Shown: piece by piece, positions 52,641 to 61,296 of the stretch
Layout: each line of letters starts with the position of its first letter
Numbering within the stretch: the first letter of the stretch is position 1
NCBI RefSeq assembly: GCF_003049735.1
Contig: NZ_PIRM01000001.1
Span: forward strand, 310,001-374,000
Direction of reading: 5' to 3'
Length of the DNA: 64,000 nucleotides
Origin: Campylobacter concisus
Lineage (GTDB): Bacteria; Campylobacterota; Campylobacteria; Campylobacterales; Campylobacteraceae
Notes under the pieces: model-generated
What the model was told of the DNA's origin: nothing
The model's input: the letters and a program-made list of their open reading frames with translations, nothing else
The model's database searches: none
Position numbers and translations under genes: made by a program

Positions 52641-52715
52641 GCGGGAATAGCTCAGGGGTAGAGCACAACCTTGCCAAGGTTGGGGTCGCGAGTTCGAATC
52701 TCGTTTCCCGCTCCA
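52641..52715 (+). tRNA. tRNA-Gly, anticodon GCC
   Basis: Full cloverleaf. Acceptor GCGGGAA pairs with TTCCCGC, the D arm is GCTCAGGGGTAGAGC, the anticodon arm AACCT-TGCCA-AGGTT carries GCC, and the T arm contains GCGAGTTCGAATCTCGT. CCA is encoded. Its last base is the first base of the earliest plausible codon of flgA, so the two genes abut. Confidence 0.97.
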
Positions 52716-53587
52716 TCTTTTTTATACTCTTTTTTTTATTTTCCACAAAACTCTTTGCAAATGAAGTCAGCATCTATCCGATGTATTGCATTCTAAACGA
52801 TCAAATTTCACTTAGTACTTTTGGCTTTGAAGGCGAAGACAATGAAATTTTAAACTTAGAGGGCAAAAGAGCAGCCAAGATAGATAGCAAAAAACTCTAT
52901 GAAATTCTAACAGCAAATTTTAAAACATATAATGACAAAAGCGGTGGAAGCGTTGCTTTTGTAAAAAACTGCTCTATCATGGATGAGATTCAAATGCAAT
53001 TTTTAAGATCAATTAGTGATGAATATCCTGGTATCAGCATAAGTGATCTTAGCATCAGTCCACAAAATAAACTTCCAGCAAATTTCAAAGAGCTCATCCT
53101 AAAAAATATCTTTTTAGGTGATCAAAATAGTCAAAAAGGCGTCTTTAGAGCCTCATTTGAGGACGTTGATCTAAGCTTAAAGAGCCTTTATTTTAAATTT
53201 AGTTTTAATGCTAAAATGCCAGTTTTTATCGCTATAAATTCAATGAATACAAACCACATTTTAAGCCTGCTTGACTACCAACCAACGATGATTGAGTTTG
53301 GCAAATGGCCAAAAGATGCACTTTCTAGCTCAAATAGCTTAGCTCTTATAACAAAAGTGCAGATAAAAAGCGGTGAAATTTTAACGAAGCGTCAGTTTAA
53401 CGCCATAAATTTAGTAAAAAAAGGTCAAATGCTAAATGCAGTTTTGAGCGAGGATGGCGTTAAGATAATAGCTGAAGTAAAGGCACTTGAGGATGGAAAT
53501 TTAGGTGATATGATAAAGATAAGAACAAAAGATAATAAAATTTTACAGGCCACAGTTTCAGGTAAAGATGAGGCGGTAATAAGATGA
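52715..53587 (+). CDS. flgA: Flagellar basal body P-ring formation protein FlgA; start codon unclear
   Basis: FlgA is the periplasmic chaperone for P-ring (FlgI) assembly. The C-terminal SAF-type domain is visible (LALITKVQIKSGEILTKRQFNAINLVKKGQMLNAVLSEDGVKIIAEVKAL through DMIKIRTKDNKILQATVSG). The frame begins with a hydrophobic signal peptide (IFFILFFLFSTKLFA) right after tRNA-Gly, yet no ATG, GTG or TTG lies between the tRNA and the signal. The only in-frame ATG upstream (52601) is inside the tRNA promoter. I give the first codon after the tRNA, an ATC, as a placeholder; an ATA four codons on is an alternative. A run of eight T lies at 52730-52737. The stop overlaps the ubiX ATG by 4 bases. 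Confidence 0.78.
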   Translation: MFFILFFLFSTKLFANEVSIYPMYCILNDQISLSTFGFEGEDNEILNLEGKRAAKIDSKKLYEILTANFKTYNDKSGGSVAFVKNCSIMDEIQMQFLRSISDEYPGISISDLSISPQNKLPANFKELILKNIFLGDQNSQKGVFRASFEDVDLSLKSLYFKFSFNAKMPVFIAINSMNTNHILSLLDYQPTMIEFGKWPKDALSSSNSLALITKVQIKSGEILTKRQFNAINLVKKGQMLNAVLSEDGVKIIAEVKALEDGNLGDMIKIRTKDNKILQATVSGKDEAVIR

Positions 53588-54135
53588 AAAAGATAGTATT
53601 TGCAGCCACTGGAGCAAGCGGGGCTGGACTCTTTTTAAAGCTTGTCAAGGCTGCCAAAGATAATTGCGAGGCGCACGTCATAGTTAGTAAAAATGCCATG
53701 AAAGTTTTAGAGGCTGAAGAAAATTTGAAGCTAAATTTAAATGATCTTGGCGTGAAAATTTATGATGATCAAGACCTTATCGCAGGCCCAGCGTCAGGCT
53801 CGTTTGGCACGAATGCTATGATCATAGCGCCCTGCTCTACCAACACACTAGCAAAAGTTGCAAACGGCATAAGCGACACGCTAATCACAAGAGCCGCAAA
53901 TGTCGCGCTAAAAGAGAAGCAAAGGCTAGTTTTTGGCGTTAGAGAGATGCCGTTTTCCACTATCGCGCTTTCTCAAATGCAGCTTCTCTCATCTCTTGGT
54001 GCTATCATCGCTCCACCAGTTTTGGGATACTACGCAGGTATAAAGAGCCTTAAAGATATGGAAAATTTCATCATCGGCAAGTGGCTTGATGCCTTAAAAA
54101 TCGAAAATAATCTTTACAAAAGGTGGCAAATTTGA
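53584..54135 (+). CDS. ubiX: Flavin prenyltransferase UbiX
   Basis: UbiX makes prenylated FMN, the cofactor of UbiD-type decarboxylases. The flavoprotein fold starts KKIVFAATGASGAGLFLKLVK. Family motifs include AGPASGSFGTNAMIIAPCSTNTLAKVANGISDTLITRAANVALKE and LVFGVREMPFSTIAL. The length of 183 aa is normal. It overlaps flgA by 4 bases and coaD by 4, inside the block flgA-ubiX-coaD-tmk-hisS. The encoded prenyltransferase may serve a menaquinone or other decarboxylase, since the partner UbiD is not in this window. Confidence 0.93.
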   Translation: MKKIVFAATGASGAGLFLKLVKAAKDNCEAHVIVSKNAMKVLEAEENLKLNLNDLGVKIYDDQDLIAGPASGSFGTNAMIIAPCSTNTLAKVANGISDTLITRAANVALKEKQRLVFGVREMPFSTIALSQMQLLSSLGAIIAPPVLGYYAGIKSLKDMENFIIGKWLDALKIENNLYKRWQI

Positions 54136-54602
54136 AAAAATCTTGCATCTATCCAGGAACTTTTGATCCGATCACAAACGGCCATTTGGACGTTATCGTA
54201 AGAGCTACAAAAATTTTTGACAAAGTGATTGTCGCAGTTGCAAAAAATGACAGCAAACAGCCGATGTTCGCACATGAAAAACGCATAGAGATGGCAAAAG
54301 GAGCAGTTTGCGAGCTAAAAAACGTAAGCGTTCTTGGCTTTGATAACTTGCTTGTTGATTTTGCTAAATCGCACGGCATAAACACCGTCATCAGGGGACT
54401 CCGCGCGGTTAGTGACTTTGAGTATGAGTTACAAATAGGCTACGCAAACGCTGCACTTTGGGACGAATTTGAGACGGTTTATCTTATGCCAAGCTTAAAT
54501 AACGCCTTCATTTCAAGCTCGATCGTCCGCTCAGTCTTGCGCCACGACGGCGATGTGAGCAACCTAGTGCCAGCAAAAATTCTAAAAAATTTAAAGGCGT
54601 AA
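54132..54602 (+). CDS. coaD: Phosphopantetheine adenylyltransferase CoaD
   Basis: CoaD makes dephospho-CoA from ATP and phosphopantetheine. The nucleotidyl-transferase motif is IYPGTFDPITNGHLDVI, and later text includes RGLRAVSDFEYELQ and the ISSSIVRSV signature. I chose the TTG at 54132 (156 aa). It gives the usual N-terminus (MKKSCIYPG), overlaps the ubiX stop and has AAGGTGG at the right distance, whereas the GTG at 54123 is part of that ribosome site. tmk begins one base after the stop. Confidence 0.95.
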   Translation: MKKSCIYPGTFDPITNGHLDVIVRATKIFDKVIVAVAKNDSKQPMFAHEKRIEMAKGAVCELKNVSVLGFDNLLVDFAKSHGINTVIRGLRAVSDFEYELQIGYANAALWDEFETVYLMPSLNNAFISSSIVRSVLRHDGDVSNLVPAKILKNLKA

Positions 54603-54603
54603 A

Positions 54604-55191
54604 ATGTATGTTTTGTTTGAGGGTATTGACGGCGTTGGCAAGAGCACGCAGATAGAAATTTTAGCCTCTAAATTTAGTGATGCCATCGTCACAAAAGAGC
54701 CAGGTGGCACGCAGCTTGGTGAAAATTTACGAGAAATCTTACTAAGCTCAAGCATAAAAATAGGCAAAAGGGCTGAAATTTTACTCTTTTTAGCTGATAG
54801 GGCTGAGCATTTTGAAAAGCTGGTTGCTCCAAATTTAGGTAAACTGATTTTAAGCGATAGAGGCTTTATCTCAGGCATCGCCTACGCTTTAGCAAATGAT
54901 GAAAACTTAGATGAAAGCGTGCTTTTAGAGCTTAATAAATTTGCACTAAATGATAAATTTGCAGACAAGATCATCTTTTTTGAAGCAAGCCATGAGCTTA
55001 TAAGCACGCGCTTAAAAGCAAGAGGCACAAGCGATAAGATCGAAGCTCGCGGACTAGAGTATCTTTTAAAAGTGCAAAGTTTGATGAAGCAAATTCTCAT
55101 TAAAAATGGCTTTGAAACGCTTTTTATAGATGCATCTAAAAGCATAGAGCTAATTTCAAAAGAGATAGAAAATTTTATAAATTTTAAGTAA
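54604..55191 (+). CDS. tmk: Thymidylate kinase
   Basis: Tmk phosphorylates dTMP to dTDP. The P-loop is FEGIDGVGKST at residues 4-14, the DRX-type motif is LFLADRAEHFEKL, LSDRGFISGIAYA follows, and the Lid region is ARGTSDKIEARG. The length of 195 aa is normal. It follows coaD with one base between them. hisS begins about 30 bases later with AAAAAGGATAATGCG. Confidence 0.95.
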   Translation: MYVLFEGIDGVGKSTQIEILASKFSDAIVTKEPGGTQLGENLREILLSSSIKIGKRAEILLFLADRAEHFEKLVAPNLGKLILSDRGFISGIAYALANDENLDESVLLELNKFALNDKFADKIIFFEASHELISTRLKARGTSDKIEARGLEYLLKVQSLMKQILIKNGFETLFIDASKSIELISKEIENFINFK

Positions 55192-55220
55192 AATCACAAA
55201 AAAATAAAAAGGATAATGCG

Positions 55221-56447
55221 ATGATAACGGCACTTCGTGGCATGAAAGATATGCTTCCAGCTCGCGCTAAACTTTACGCACGGATAATCAAAACCTGCGA
55301 GGAAGTCGCAAAAAACTATGGATATGAGCAAATTTTGACCCCGCACCTCGAGGAGACGGCACTTTTTAAAAGAAGTGTCGGCGAGAGCAGTGACATTGTT
55401 GGCAAAGAGATGTATCAGTTTGAAGACAAAGGTGGCAACGACGTTTGCTTGCGACCTGAGGGCACAGCTGGCGTGGTCAGAGCCTTTATCGAGGCAAAAC
55501 TTGACAGGGCAAATGTGACAAAGCGCTGCTTTTATCACGGCTCGATGTTTCGCTACGAGCGCCCACAAAAAGGCCGCTTAAGAGAGTTTCACCAGTTTGG
55601 CTGTGAGTGTTTTGGTGAGGGCAGCGTCTATGAGGATGCGAGCATTATCTTGATGGTGAGCGAAATTTTTAACAGACTAAACATAAAAACAACCCTAAAA
55701 ATAAACTCCCTTGGCGACGAGAGCTCGATGAAGTCTTACAAAGAAAAGCTCGTTAAATTTTTAGATGAAAATGACGACAGAATTTGCGAGGACTGTAAAA
55801 GACGCAAGCTTTTAAATCCTATCCGCGTGCTTGACTGCAAGGTTGAGAGCTGCCAAGAAATTTACAAAAACGCCCCAGTTATCACTGATAGCTTAAGCTG
55901 CGAGGCGCAGGCTGATTTTGCAAAACTGCAAGAAATTTTAACGGCAAATGGCGTTAAATTTGAGATAGACACAAAACTCGTTCGTGGGCTAGACTACTAC
56001 TGCAAGACGGCGTTTGAGTTTATCAGCAATGAGATCGGCTCTCAAAGTGCAGTCGCCGGTGGCGGCAGATACGACAGGCTGGTTGAGTATCTTGGCGGTA
56101 GAGCAAGTTATGGCGTTGGCTTTGCGATGGGTGTTGAGAGGATAATGGAAATTTTAGGTGAAGCTGGAGATGAGCGAAACGGAGTTTATCTTTGTGCGCT
56201 TGATGCGACGAATTTAGACTTTGTCTATGCGCTTGGCTCAAAGCTTCGCAAAAAATATCCGGTTGAAATTTCTTATGAAGCCAAAAAACTTCAAAAACAT
56301 CTGCAAAATGCTGACAATAAAAATGCAAAAATTTTCCTTTGCGTGGGCGAAAATGAGATGAAAGAGAATAAAATTTGGTATAAAAATTTAGAGACCAAAG
56401 ACGAAAAAACGATAAATTTAGATGAGCTTGAAAAGGAGCTGGGATGA
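55221..56447 (+). CDS. hisS: Histidyl-tRNA synthetase
   Basis: This class II synthetase charges tRNA-His. Motif 1 is near ILTPHLEETALFKRSVGE, motif 2 is CFYHGSMFRYERPQKGRLREFHQFGCECFG, the histidine motif is LVRGLDYYCKTAFEF, and motif 3 is SYGVGFAMGVERI. The length of 408 aa is normal. The ATG at 55221 follows AAAAAGGATAATGCG. Its stop overlaps the speA ATG by 4 bases (GGATGAATG arrangement). It lies in the coaD-tmk-hisS-speA run that I remember from C. jejuni. Confidence 0.96.
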   Translation: MITALRGMKDMLPARAKLYARIIKTCEEVAKNYGYEQILTPHLEETALFKRSVGESSDIVGKEMYQFEDKGGNDVCLRPEGTAGVVRAFIEAKLDRANVTKRCFYHGSMFRYERPQKGRLREFHQFGCECFGEGSVYEDASIILMVSEIFNRLNIKTTLKINSLGDESSMKSYKEKLVKFLDENDDRICEDCKRRKLLNPIRVLDCKVESCQEIYKNAPVITDSLSCEAQADFAKLQEILTANGVKFEIDTKLVRGLDYYCKTAFEFISNEIGSQSAVAGGGRYDRLVEYLGGRASYGVGFAMGVERIMEILGEAGDERNGVYLCALDATNLDFVYALGSKLRKKYPVEISYEAKKLQKHLQNADNKNAKIFLCVGENEMKENKIWYKNLETKDEKTINLDELEKELG

Positions 56448-58279
56448 ATGATTTTGGACTTAGCATTTGGGGCAATTCAAATTTTGTTATAGAAGATGGC
56501 AAAGTCTGTATAAATGCAGCCAGCAAACCAGCGATCATAGACATCGTAAAAGAGATAAGAGACGACGGATATAGAGGGCCACTACTGCTTCGCTTTCCGC
56601 ACCTTATCCAAAAGCAGATCGAGCAGATCCACGCAAGCTTTGCAAAAGCAAAGAAAGAATTTGCCTACAAAGGCAGCTTTAATGCGGTATTTCCACTTAA
56701 GGTCAATCAATATCCTGGCTTTGTAAAAAATTTAGTGCGCCTTGGCAAGCCCTACAACTACGGCCTTGAAGCTGGCAGTAAAGCTGAGCTACTTTTAACC
56801 ATGGCTTACAATAACGAAAAAGCTCCCATAACCGTAAATGGCTTTAAAGATAAAGAGATGATAAATATAGGCTTTATCGCCGCTGAGATGGGACACAACA
56901 TCACGCTAACGATCGAGGGTCTAAACGAGCTTGAAGCGATAATCGCCATCGCAAAGGAGCGCTTTAAACCAAAACCAAAGATCGGACTTAGAGTGAGACT
57001 ACACTCGACAGGATCGGGTCTTTGGGCAAAGAGTGGCGGCATACACTCTAAATTTGGCCTAACATCAACCGAACTGATAGAAGCTGTAAAGATGCTAAAA
57101 AAAGCAAATTTACTTGAAAACTTCACAATGATACACTTTCATATCGGCTCTCAAATAAGCGAGATCCACCCGCTCAAAAAAGCACTCATCGAGGCTGGCA
57201 ACATCTACGCTGAGCTTAGAAAAATGGGTGCCTCAAATTTAAAAGCGATAAATTTAGGTGGCGGTCTTGCGATCGAGTACTCGCAGTTTAAAGAAGAAAG
57301 CAGCAGAAACTACACACTAAACGAATATGCAAACGACGTTGTTTATATGCTTAAAACTATAAGCGAGCAAAAAAAGGAGATCGAGCCAGATATTTTCATA
57401 GAGTCAGGTCGCTACATCGCCGCTTCTCATGCACTTCTAGTCGCCCCTGTGCTTGAGCTATTTTCTCAAGAATACACCGAAGAGAAGCTAAATTTAAAGA
57501 AAAACAATCCAAATTTAATAACCGAGCTAGTCGATCTTTATAAATCAATCAAACCTTCAAACGCACTAGAATACCTGCACGACGCTATCCATCACACAGA
57601 GAGCGTTTTAACACTTTTTGACCTTGGATATGTTGATCTTCAAGATAGATCAAACGCCGAGGTGCTTTTAAGGCTCATCAGCAAAAAAGCTGTCGTGATG
57701 CTTGGTAACAAGAGCAACTCAAGCGATCTAACTAAAATTCAAAAAGAGGTTCAAGAGAGATACTTGCTAAATTTCTCTATTTTTCAAAGCTTGCCTGACT
57801 TTTGGGGGCTAAAGCAAAATTTTCCTATCATGCCACTTGACAGGCTCGATGAGCGCCCTACTTTGCCAGCTTCGATTTGGGATATCACATGCGATAGCGA
57901 TGGTGAAATCAGCTATGATGACGAGAAAAACCCACTACTTTTGCACGACGTGGACGTGGAGAAGGAGGATTATTTCTTGGGATTTTTCCTAGTTGGCGCA
58001 TATCAAGAGGTGATCGGCATGAAACACAACCTCTTTACCCATCCGACAGAGGCCACGATAGAGCTTTCAAATGATGGCTACAAGATCACAAATTTATTAG
58101 AGAGCCAGTCTATTTTAGACATTATGGAAGACATGGACTATGATATCTACGAGATCCAAGACACTCTAAACGAGCGCTTAGTGAAATCAACTCTGATAAA
58201 CGAAACACAAAAGAAGCAAATTTTGGGCGAGCTTTATCTATTTTTAAATGACAATAGCTACCTAAAAACAATCAATTAA
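56444..58279 (+). CDS. speA: Biosynthetic arginine decarboxylase SpeA
   Basis: SpeA decarboxylates arginine to agmatine, feeding spermidine synthesis. The PLP Lys is in NAVFPLKVNQYPGFVKNL, family text includes GLEAGSKAELLLTMA, GLRVRLHSTGSGLWAKSGGIHSKFGL, FHIGSQISEIH and IFIESGRYIAASHALLVAPV. The length of 611 aa matches the biosynthetic (not acid-stress) class. The ATG overlaps the hisS stop by 4 bases. An aminotransferase follows after 11 bases with AAAAAGGAAAACA. Agmatine-using genes are not in this window. Confidence 0.95.
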   Translation: MNDFGLSIWGNSNFVIEDGKVCINAASKPAIIDIVKEIRDDGYRGPLLLRFPHLIQKQIEQIHASFAKAKKEFAYKGSFNAVFPLKVNQYPGFVKNLVRLGKPYNYGLEAGSKAELLLTMAYNNEKAPITVNGFKDKEMINIGFIAAEMGHNITLTIEGLNELEAIIAIAKERFKPKPKIGLRVRLHSTGSGLWAKSGGIHSKFGLTSTELIEAVKMLKKANLLENFTMIHFHIGSQISEIHPLKKALIEAGNIYAELRKMGASNLKAINLGGGLAIEYSQFKEESSRNYTLNEYANDVVYMLKTISEQKKEIEPDIFIESGRYIAASHALLVAPVLELFSQEYTEEKLNLKKNNPNLITELVDLYKSIKPSNALEYLHDAIHHTESVLTLFDLGYVDLQDRSNAEVLLRLISKKAVVMLGNKSNSSDLTKIQKEVQERYLLNFSIFQSLPDFWGLKQNFPIMPLDRLDERPTLPASIWDITCDSDGEISYDDEKNPLLLHDVDVEKEDYFLGFFLVGAYQEVIGMKHNLFTHPTEATIELSNDGYKITNLLESQSILDIMEDMDYDIYEIQDTLNERLVKSTLINETQKKQILGELYLFLNDNSYLKTIN

Positions 58280-58290
58280 AAAGGAAAACA

Positions 58291-59469
58291 ATGCAACTAG
58301 CAAATAGAATGCAAACATTAAGCGAATCAATCACAATCGCGATCAGCACAAAAGCCAAAGAGATGAAGGCTGCTGGTATCGATGTGATCTCGCTTTCAGC
58401 TGGTGAGCCTGACTTTATGACTCCAAAAAAGATAAGAGAAACTGTAAAAAACGCACTAGATAACGATAATAAAAGCGGCAAATACACGCCAGTACCAGGC
58501 CTGCCTGAGGTCATAGAGGCCATTAGAGCAAAGTTAAAAAGAGATAACGGACTTGACTACAAAGCAAATCAAATCGTCACAAATATCGGCGCAAAACACT
58601 CACTTTTTAATGTATTTCAAGCGCTTATCAACCCAGGAGACGAGGTCATCATCCCCTCTCCATACTGGGTGAGCTACCCTGAGATCGTTAAATTTTGCGG
58701 CGGCGTGCCTGTGTTTATCGAGGCAGACGAGAGTACAAATTTTAAAATCACAGCCGAACAGCTAAAAAAAGCGATCACGCCAAAAACAAAGGTCTTTTCG
58801 CTAAATCATCCAACAAACCCAACTGGAGCTGTATATACGAAAGAGGAGATCGCGGCATTTGGCGAGGTTTTAAAGGGCACTGACATCATCGTTACAAGCG
58901 ATGAAATTTATGAAAAAGTGATCTACGGCAAGAAATTTCACGCAGTAGCCTCGGTGAGCGAGGATCTTTTTAAAAGAACGGTTACGATAAACGGCCTAAG
59001 CAAATGTGGAGCGATGCCTGGCTGGAGATTTGGCTATATCGCAAGCTCGATGGACTGGCTAATTGCTGGCATTAAAAAGCTTCAAAGCCAAAGCACAAGC
59101 AACATCAGCTCGATCGTGCAAATAGGCGCTATCCCGTCACTTCTTGGCGAAACTGATGAAGACATCGAAAACATGAGAAAAGAGTATGAAAAAAGACGCG
59201 ATGTGGCAGTTGAAATGATAAACGCTATCCCTGGATTAAGCGTAGTTAAGCCTGATGGCGCGTTTTATCTATTTGTAAAATGCAAAGACGTAGATAGCGA
59301 CTCACTTAGATTTTGTAAAAAGATGCTTGAAGAGGCAAATGTAGCCACTGTGCCAGGCGTTGGCTTTGGCATGGAGGGATACTTTAGAATTTCTTTTGCA
59401 ACTGACATCGAGAGCATAAAAAAAGCGATCGAGAGGATCGCAAATTTTGTAAAAAGCTACAAAATTTAA
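58291..59469 (+). CDS. aspB: Aspartate aminotransferase (class I aminotransferase)
   Basis: This PLP enzyme interconverts aspartate and 2-oxoglutarate with oxaloacetate and glutamate. Motifs are SAGEPDFMTPKKI, YTPVPGLPEVIEAI, NIGAKHSLFNVFQAL, LNHPTNPTGAVY and the PLP-binding Lys in INGLSKCGAMPGWRFGYIASS. In that last motif a Pro replaces the more usual Thr of MTGWR. The length is 392 aa. The stop overlaps the thiS ATG by one base (TAATG), which joins the amino-acid block to the thiazole operon. A broader role with prephenate is known in some members of the family and cannot be ruled out. Confidence 0.92.
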   Translation: MQLANRMQTLSESITIAISTKAKEMKAAGIDVISLSAGEPDFMTPKKIRETVKNALDNDNKSGKYTPVPGLPEVIEAIRAKLKRDNGLDYKANQIVTNIGAKHSLFNVFQALINPGDEVIIPSPYWVSYPEIVKFCGGVPVFIEADESTNFKITAEQLKKAITPKTKVFSLNHPTNPTGAVYTKEEIAAFGEVLKGTDIIVTSDEIYEKVIYGKKFHAVASVSEDLFKRTVTINGLSKCGAMPGWRFGYIASSMDWLIAGIKKLQSQSTSNISSIVQIGAIPSLLGETDEDIENMRKEYEKRRDVAVEMINAIPGLSVVKPDGAFYLFVKCKDVDSDSLRFCKKMLEEANVATVPGVGFGMEGYFRISFATDIESIKKAIERIANFVKSYKI

Positions 59470-59672
59470 TGATCAAATTTAGAGTAAATGGTAAAATTTT
59501 CGAGCTTGAAAACGATATAAATGTTTATGATTTTTTAGCTCAAAATGGCTATGAGCTTAAATTTATAGCCCTTGAGCGAGACGGAGAAATTTTGCCAAAA
59601 AAGCTTTGGCGTGAGCGTTTTATGAGCGAGGGCAAAGCTTATGAGATCGTCACTTTAGTTGGCGGTGGATGA
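59469..59672 (+). CDS. thiS: Sulfur carrier protein ThiS
   Basis: ThiS is a ubiquitin-like protein whose C-terminal Gly-Gly thiocarboxylate donates sulfur to the thiazole ring. The 67-aa sequence is MIKFRVNGKIFELENDIN followed by the beta-grasp fold and ends LVGGG. The tail therefore has three glycines, and the last GG is available for adenylation. The ATG overlaps the aspB stop. thiF starts 7 bases after its stop. Confidence 0.95.
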   Translation: MIKFRVNGKIFELENDINVYDFLAQNGYELKFIALERDGEILPKKLWRERFMSEGKAYEIVTLVGGG

Positions 59673-59679
59673 GGAGAAA

Positions 59680-60531
59680 ATGATAGAGATAGTATTAAAC
59701 GGCGCAAAATTTAAGGTGCCAGTAAAAAGCCTTGGCGAGCTAAAAGAGCTTGCGCTTGGCGATAAAGAGAGTGAAATTTATAAATTTTTAGAGAAATTTA
59801 ACGCGACAAAGCCAGATATTTTTATCGTTGATGGCTTTGCTATAAAAGAAGATAGCGAGCTAAAAGATGGCTCAAACGTCGTATTTATAAGGCGTGGCGT
59901 GATGCCTGAGCGTGAAGTTTTACGCTCGATGATCGCCTCACGAAACAGCCCTGAACTAAATTTAGCCCTAAGTAAAGCAGTGATTGGCGTAGCTGGACTT
60001 GGCGGCCTTGGCTCAAATATCGCGCTAAGCCTAGCTAGAGTTGGCGTAAAAAAGCTAGTGCTTGCCGACTTTGACGTCGTTGAGCCAAGCAACCTAAACC
60101 GCCAGCAGTATTTCGTCCGCCACATCGGCTTAAAAAAGACGCAGGCGCTTAAAGAGCTGATAAACGACGTCAATCCCTTTGTCGAGGTCGAAACTCACGA
60201 TATATTTTTAGATGAAAAAAACGTGGCTAGCGTCTTTGGCGAGTGTGAAATTTTATGCGAAGCATTTGACAATGTAGCTGGCAAGGCGATGATACTAAAC
60301 GAAGCTGGAGCTAGCCTAAAAGATAAAAAGATCATCGGCGCCTCTGGTATGGCTGGACACTTTAGCTCAAATCTCATAAAAACCATAAAATTTGCCAAAA
60401 ATGTCTATCTTTGTGGCGACCTCACAAACGAGGCGAAGATCGGTCAAGGGCTCATGGCACCGCGCGTTGCGATCTGCGCAAACCACGAGGCAAATTTAGC
60501 CATTAGGCTACTTATGGGCTTGGAGGCGTAA
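59680..60531 (+). CDS. thiF: ThiS adenylyltransferase ThiF
   Basis: ThiF adenylates the ThiS C-terminus so that sulfur can be added. The E1-like core has VAGLGGLGSNIALSLARVGV (nucleotide loop), DFDVVEPSNLNRQQYF and CEAFDNVAGKAMIL. It carries an extra N-terminal segment of about 85 residues (MIEIVLNGAKFKVPVKSL) that itself looks like a beta-grasp, a known feature of some epsilonproteobacterial and firmicute ThiF. I chose the ATG at 59680 (283 aa), preceded by GAGGAGAAA. Its stop is directly followed by the thiG start. Confidence 0.93.
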   Translation: MIEIVLNGAKFKVPVKSLGELKELALGDKESEIYKFLEKFNATKPDIFIVDGFAIKEDSELKDGSNVVFIRRGVMPEREVLRSMIASRNSPELNLALSKAVIGVAGLGGLGSNIALSLARVGVKKLVLADFDVVEPSNLNRQQYFVRHIGLKKTQALKELINDVNPFVEVETHDIFLDEKNVASVFGECEILCEAFDNVAGKAMILNEAGASLKDKKIIGASGMAGHFSSNLIKTIKFAKNVYLCGDLTNEAKIGQGLMAPRVAICANHEANLAIRLLMGLEA

Positions 60532-61296
60532 GTGCAAAGTGATAGTTTGATCCTTGGCGGTAAGGAGTTTCAAAGCCGCTTTATCCTTGGCTCTGGCAAG
60601 TATTCGCACGAGCTCATCGACTCAGCCATAAACGAAGCTAGAGCGCAAATTCTAACCCTTGCTCTTAGGCGCATAAACGAGAGCAAAGAGCGAAATATAC
60701 TTGACTTTATTCCAAAAGGCGTGACGCTTTTGCCAAACACAAGTGGCGCTAGAAATGCCAAAGAGGCCGTTCGTATCGCCCAGCTTGCACGTGAGCTTGG
60801 ATGCGGCGAGCTTGTTAAGATAGAGATCATAACTGACTCTAAATTTCTCTTTCCAGACAACGCCGAAACGATAAAAGCGTGCGAAGCCTTAGCAAATGAC
60901 GGCTTTGTGCCGATGCCATATATGTTTCCTGATCTAAACGCTGCAAGAGCGATGCTAAGTGCAGGAGCTAGTTGCATAATGCCTCTAGCTGCGCCCATTG
61001 GCTCAAATCAGGGGCTAGTTTTTAAAGATATCATTGAGATTTTGATAAACGAGCTTGATACGCAGATCATCGTAGATGCGGGCATAGGCAGGCCATCACA
61101 AGCGTGCGAAGCGATGGAGATGGGAGCGGCTGCTATCATGGCAAACACCGCTATCGCTTCATCTAAAAATATCCCGCTCATGGCAAGAGCCTTTAAAGAG
61201 GCGATCATCGCTGGTCGCAACGCCTATCTAGCAGGCCTTGGCGCAAAGAGCAAAAGCGCAAACGCCTCATCGCCGCTCACTGGATTTTTAGACTGA
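60532..61296 (+). CDS. thiG: Thiazole synthase ThiG
   Basis: ThiG forms the thiazole phosphate ring from 1-deoxyxylulose 5-phosphate, dehydroglycine and ThiS thiocarboxylate. The TIM-barrel has [17 protein letters not shown] near the N-terminus, [33 protein letters not shown] and [29 protein letters not shown], which form the phosphate-binding strands. The start is GTG at 60532, with no gap from thiF. The stop overlaps the thiH ATG by one base. The length of 254 aa is normal. Confidence 0.96.
   Translation: MQSDSLILGGKEFQSRFILGSGKYSHELIDSAINEARAQILTLALRRINESKERNILDFIPKGVTLLPNTSGARNAKEAVRIAQLARELGCGELVKIEIITDSKFLFPDNAETIKACEALANDGFVPMPYMFPDLNAARAMLSAGASCIMPLAAPIGSNQGLVFKDIIEILINELDTQIIVDAGIGRPSQACEAMEMGAAAIMANTAIASSKNIPLMARAFKEAIIAGRNAYLAGLGAKSKSANASSPLTGFLD

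Noticed and set aside
52601..52714. N-terminal extension of flgA through the tRNA-Gly gene
   Set aside because: The ATG at 52601 lies between the -35 and -10 boxes of the tRNA promoter, and the extension would be made of tRNA sequence and would bury the signal peptide.
56023..56544. 173-codon minus-strand frame across hisS/speA
   Set aside because: Crosses two confirmed plus-strand genes and has no family features (His/Ser/Leu-rich reverse reading).
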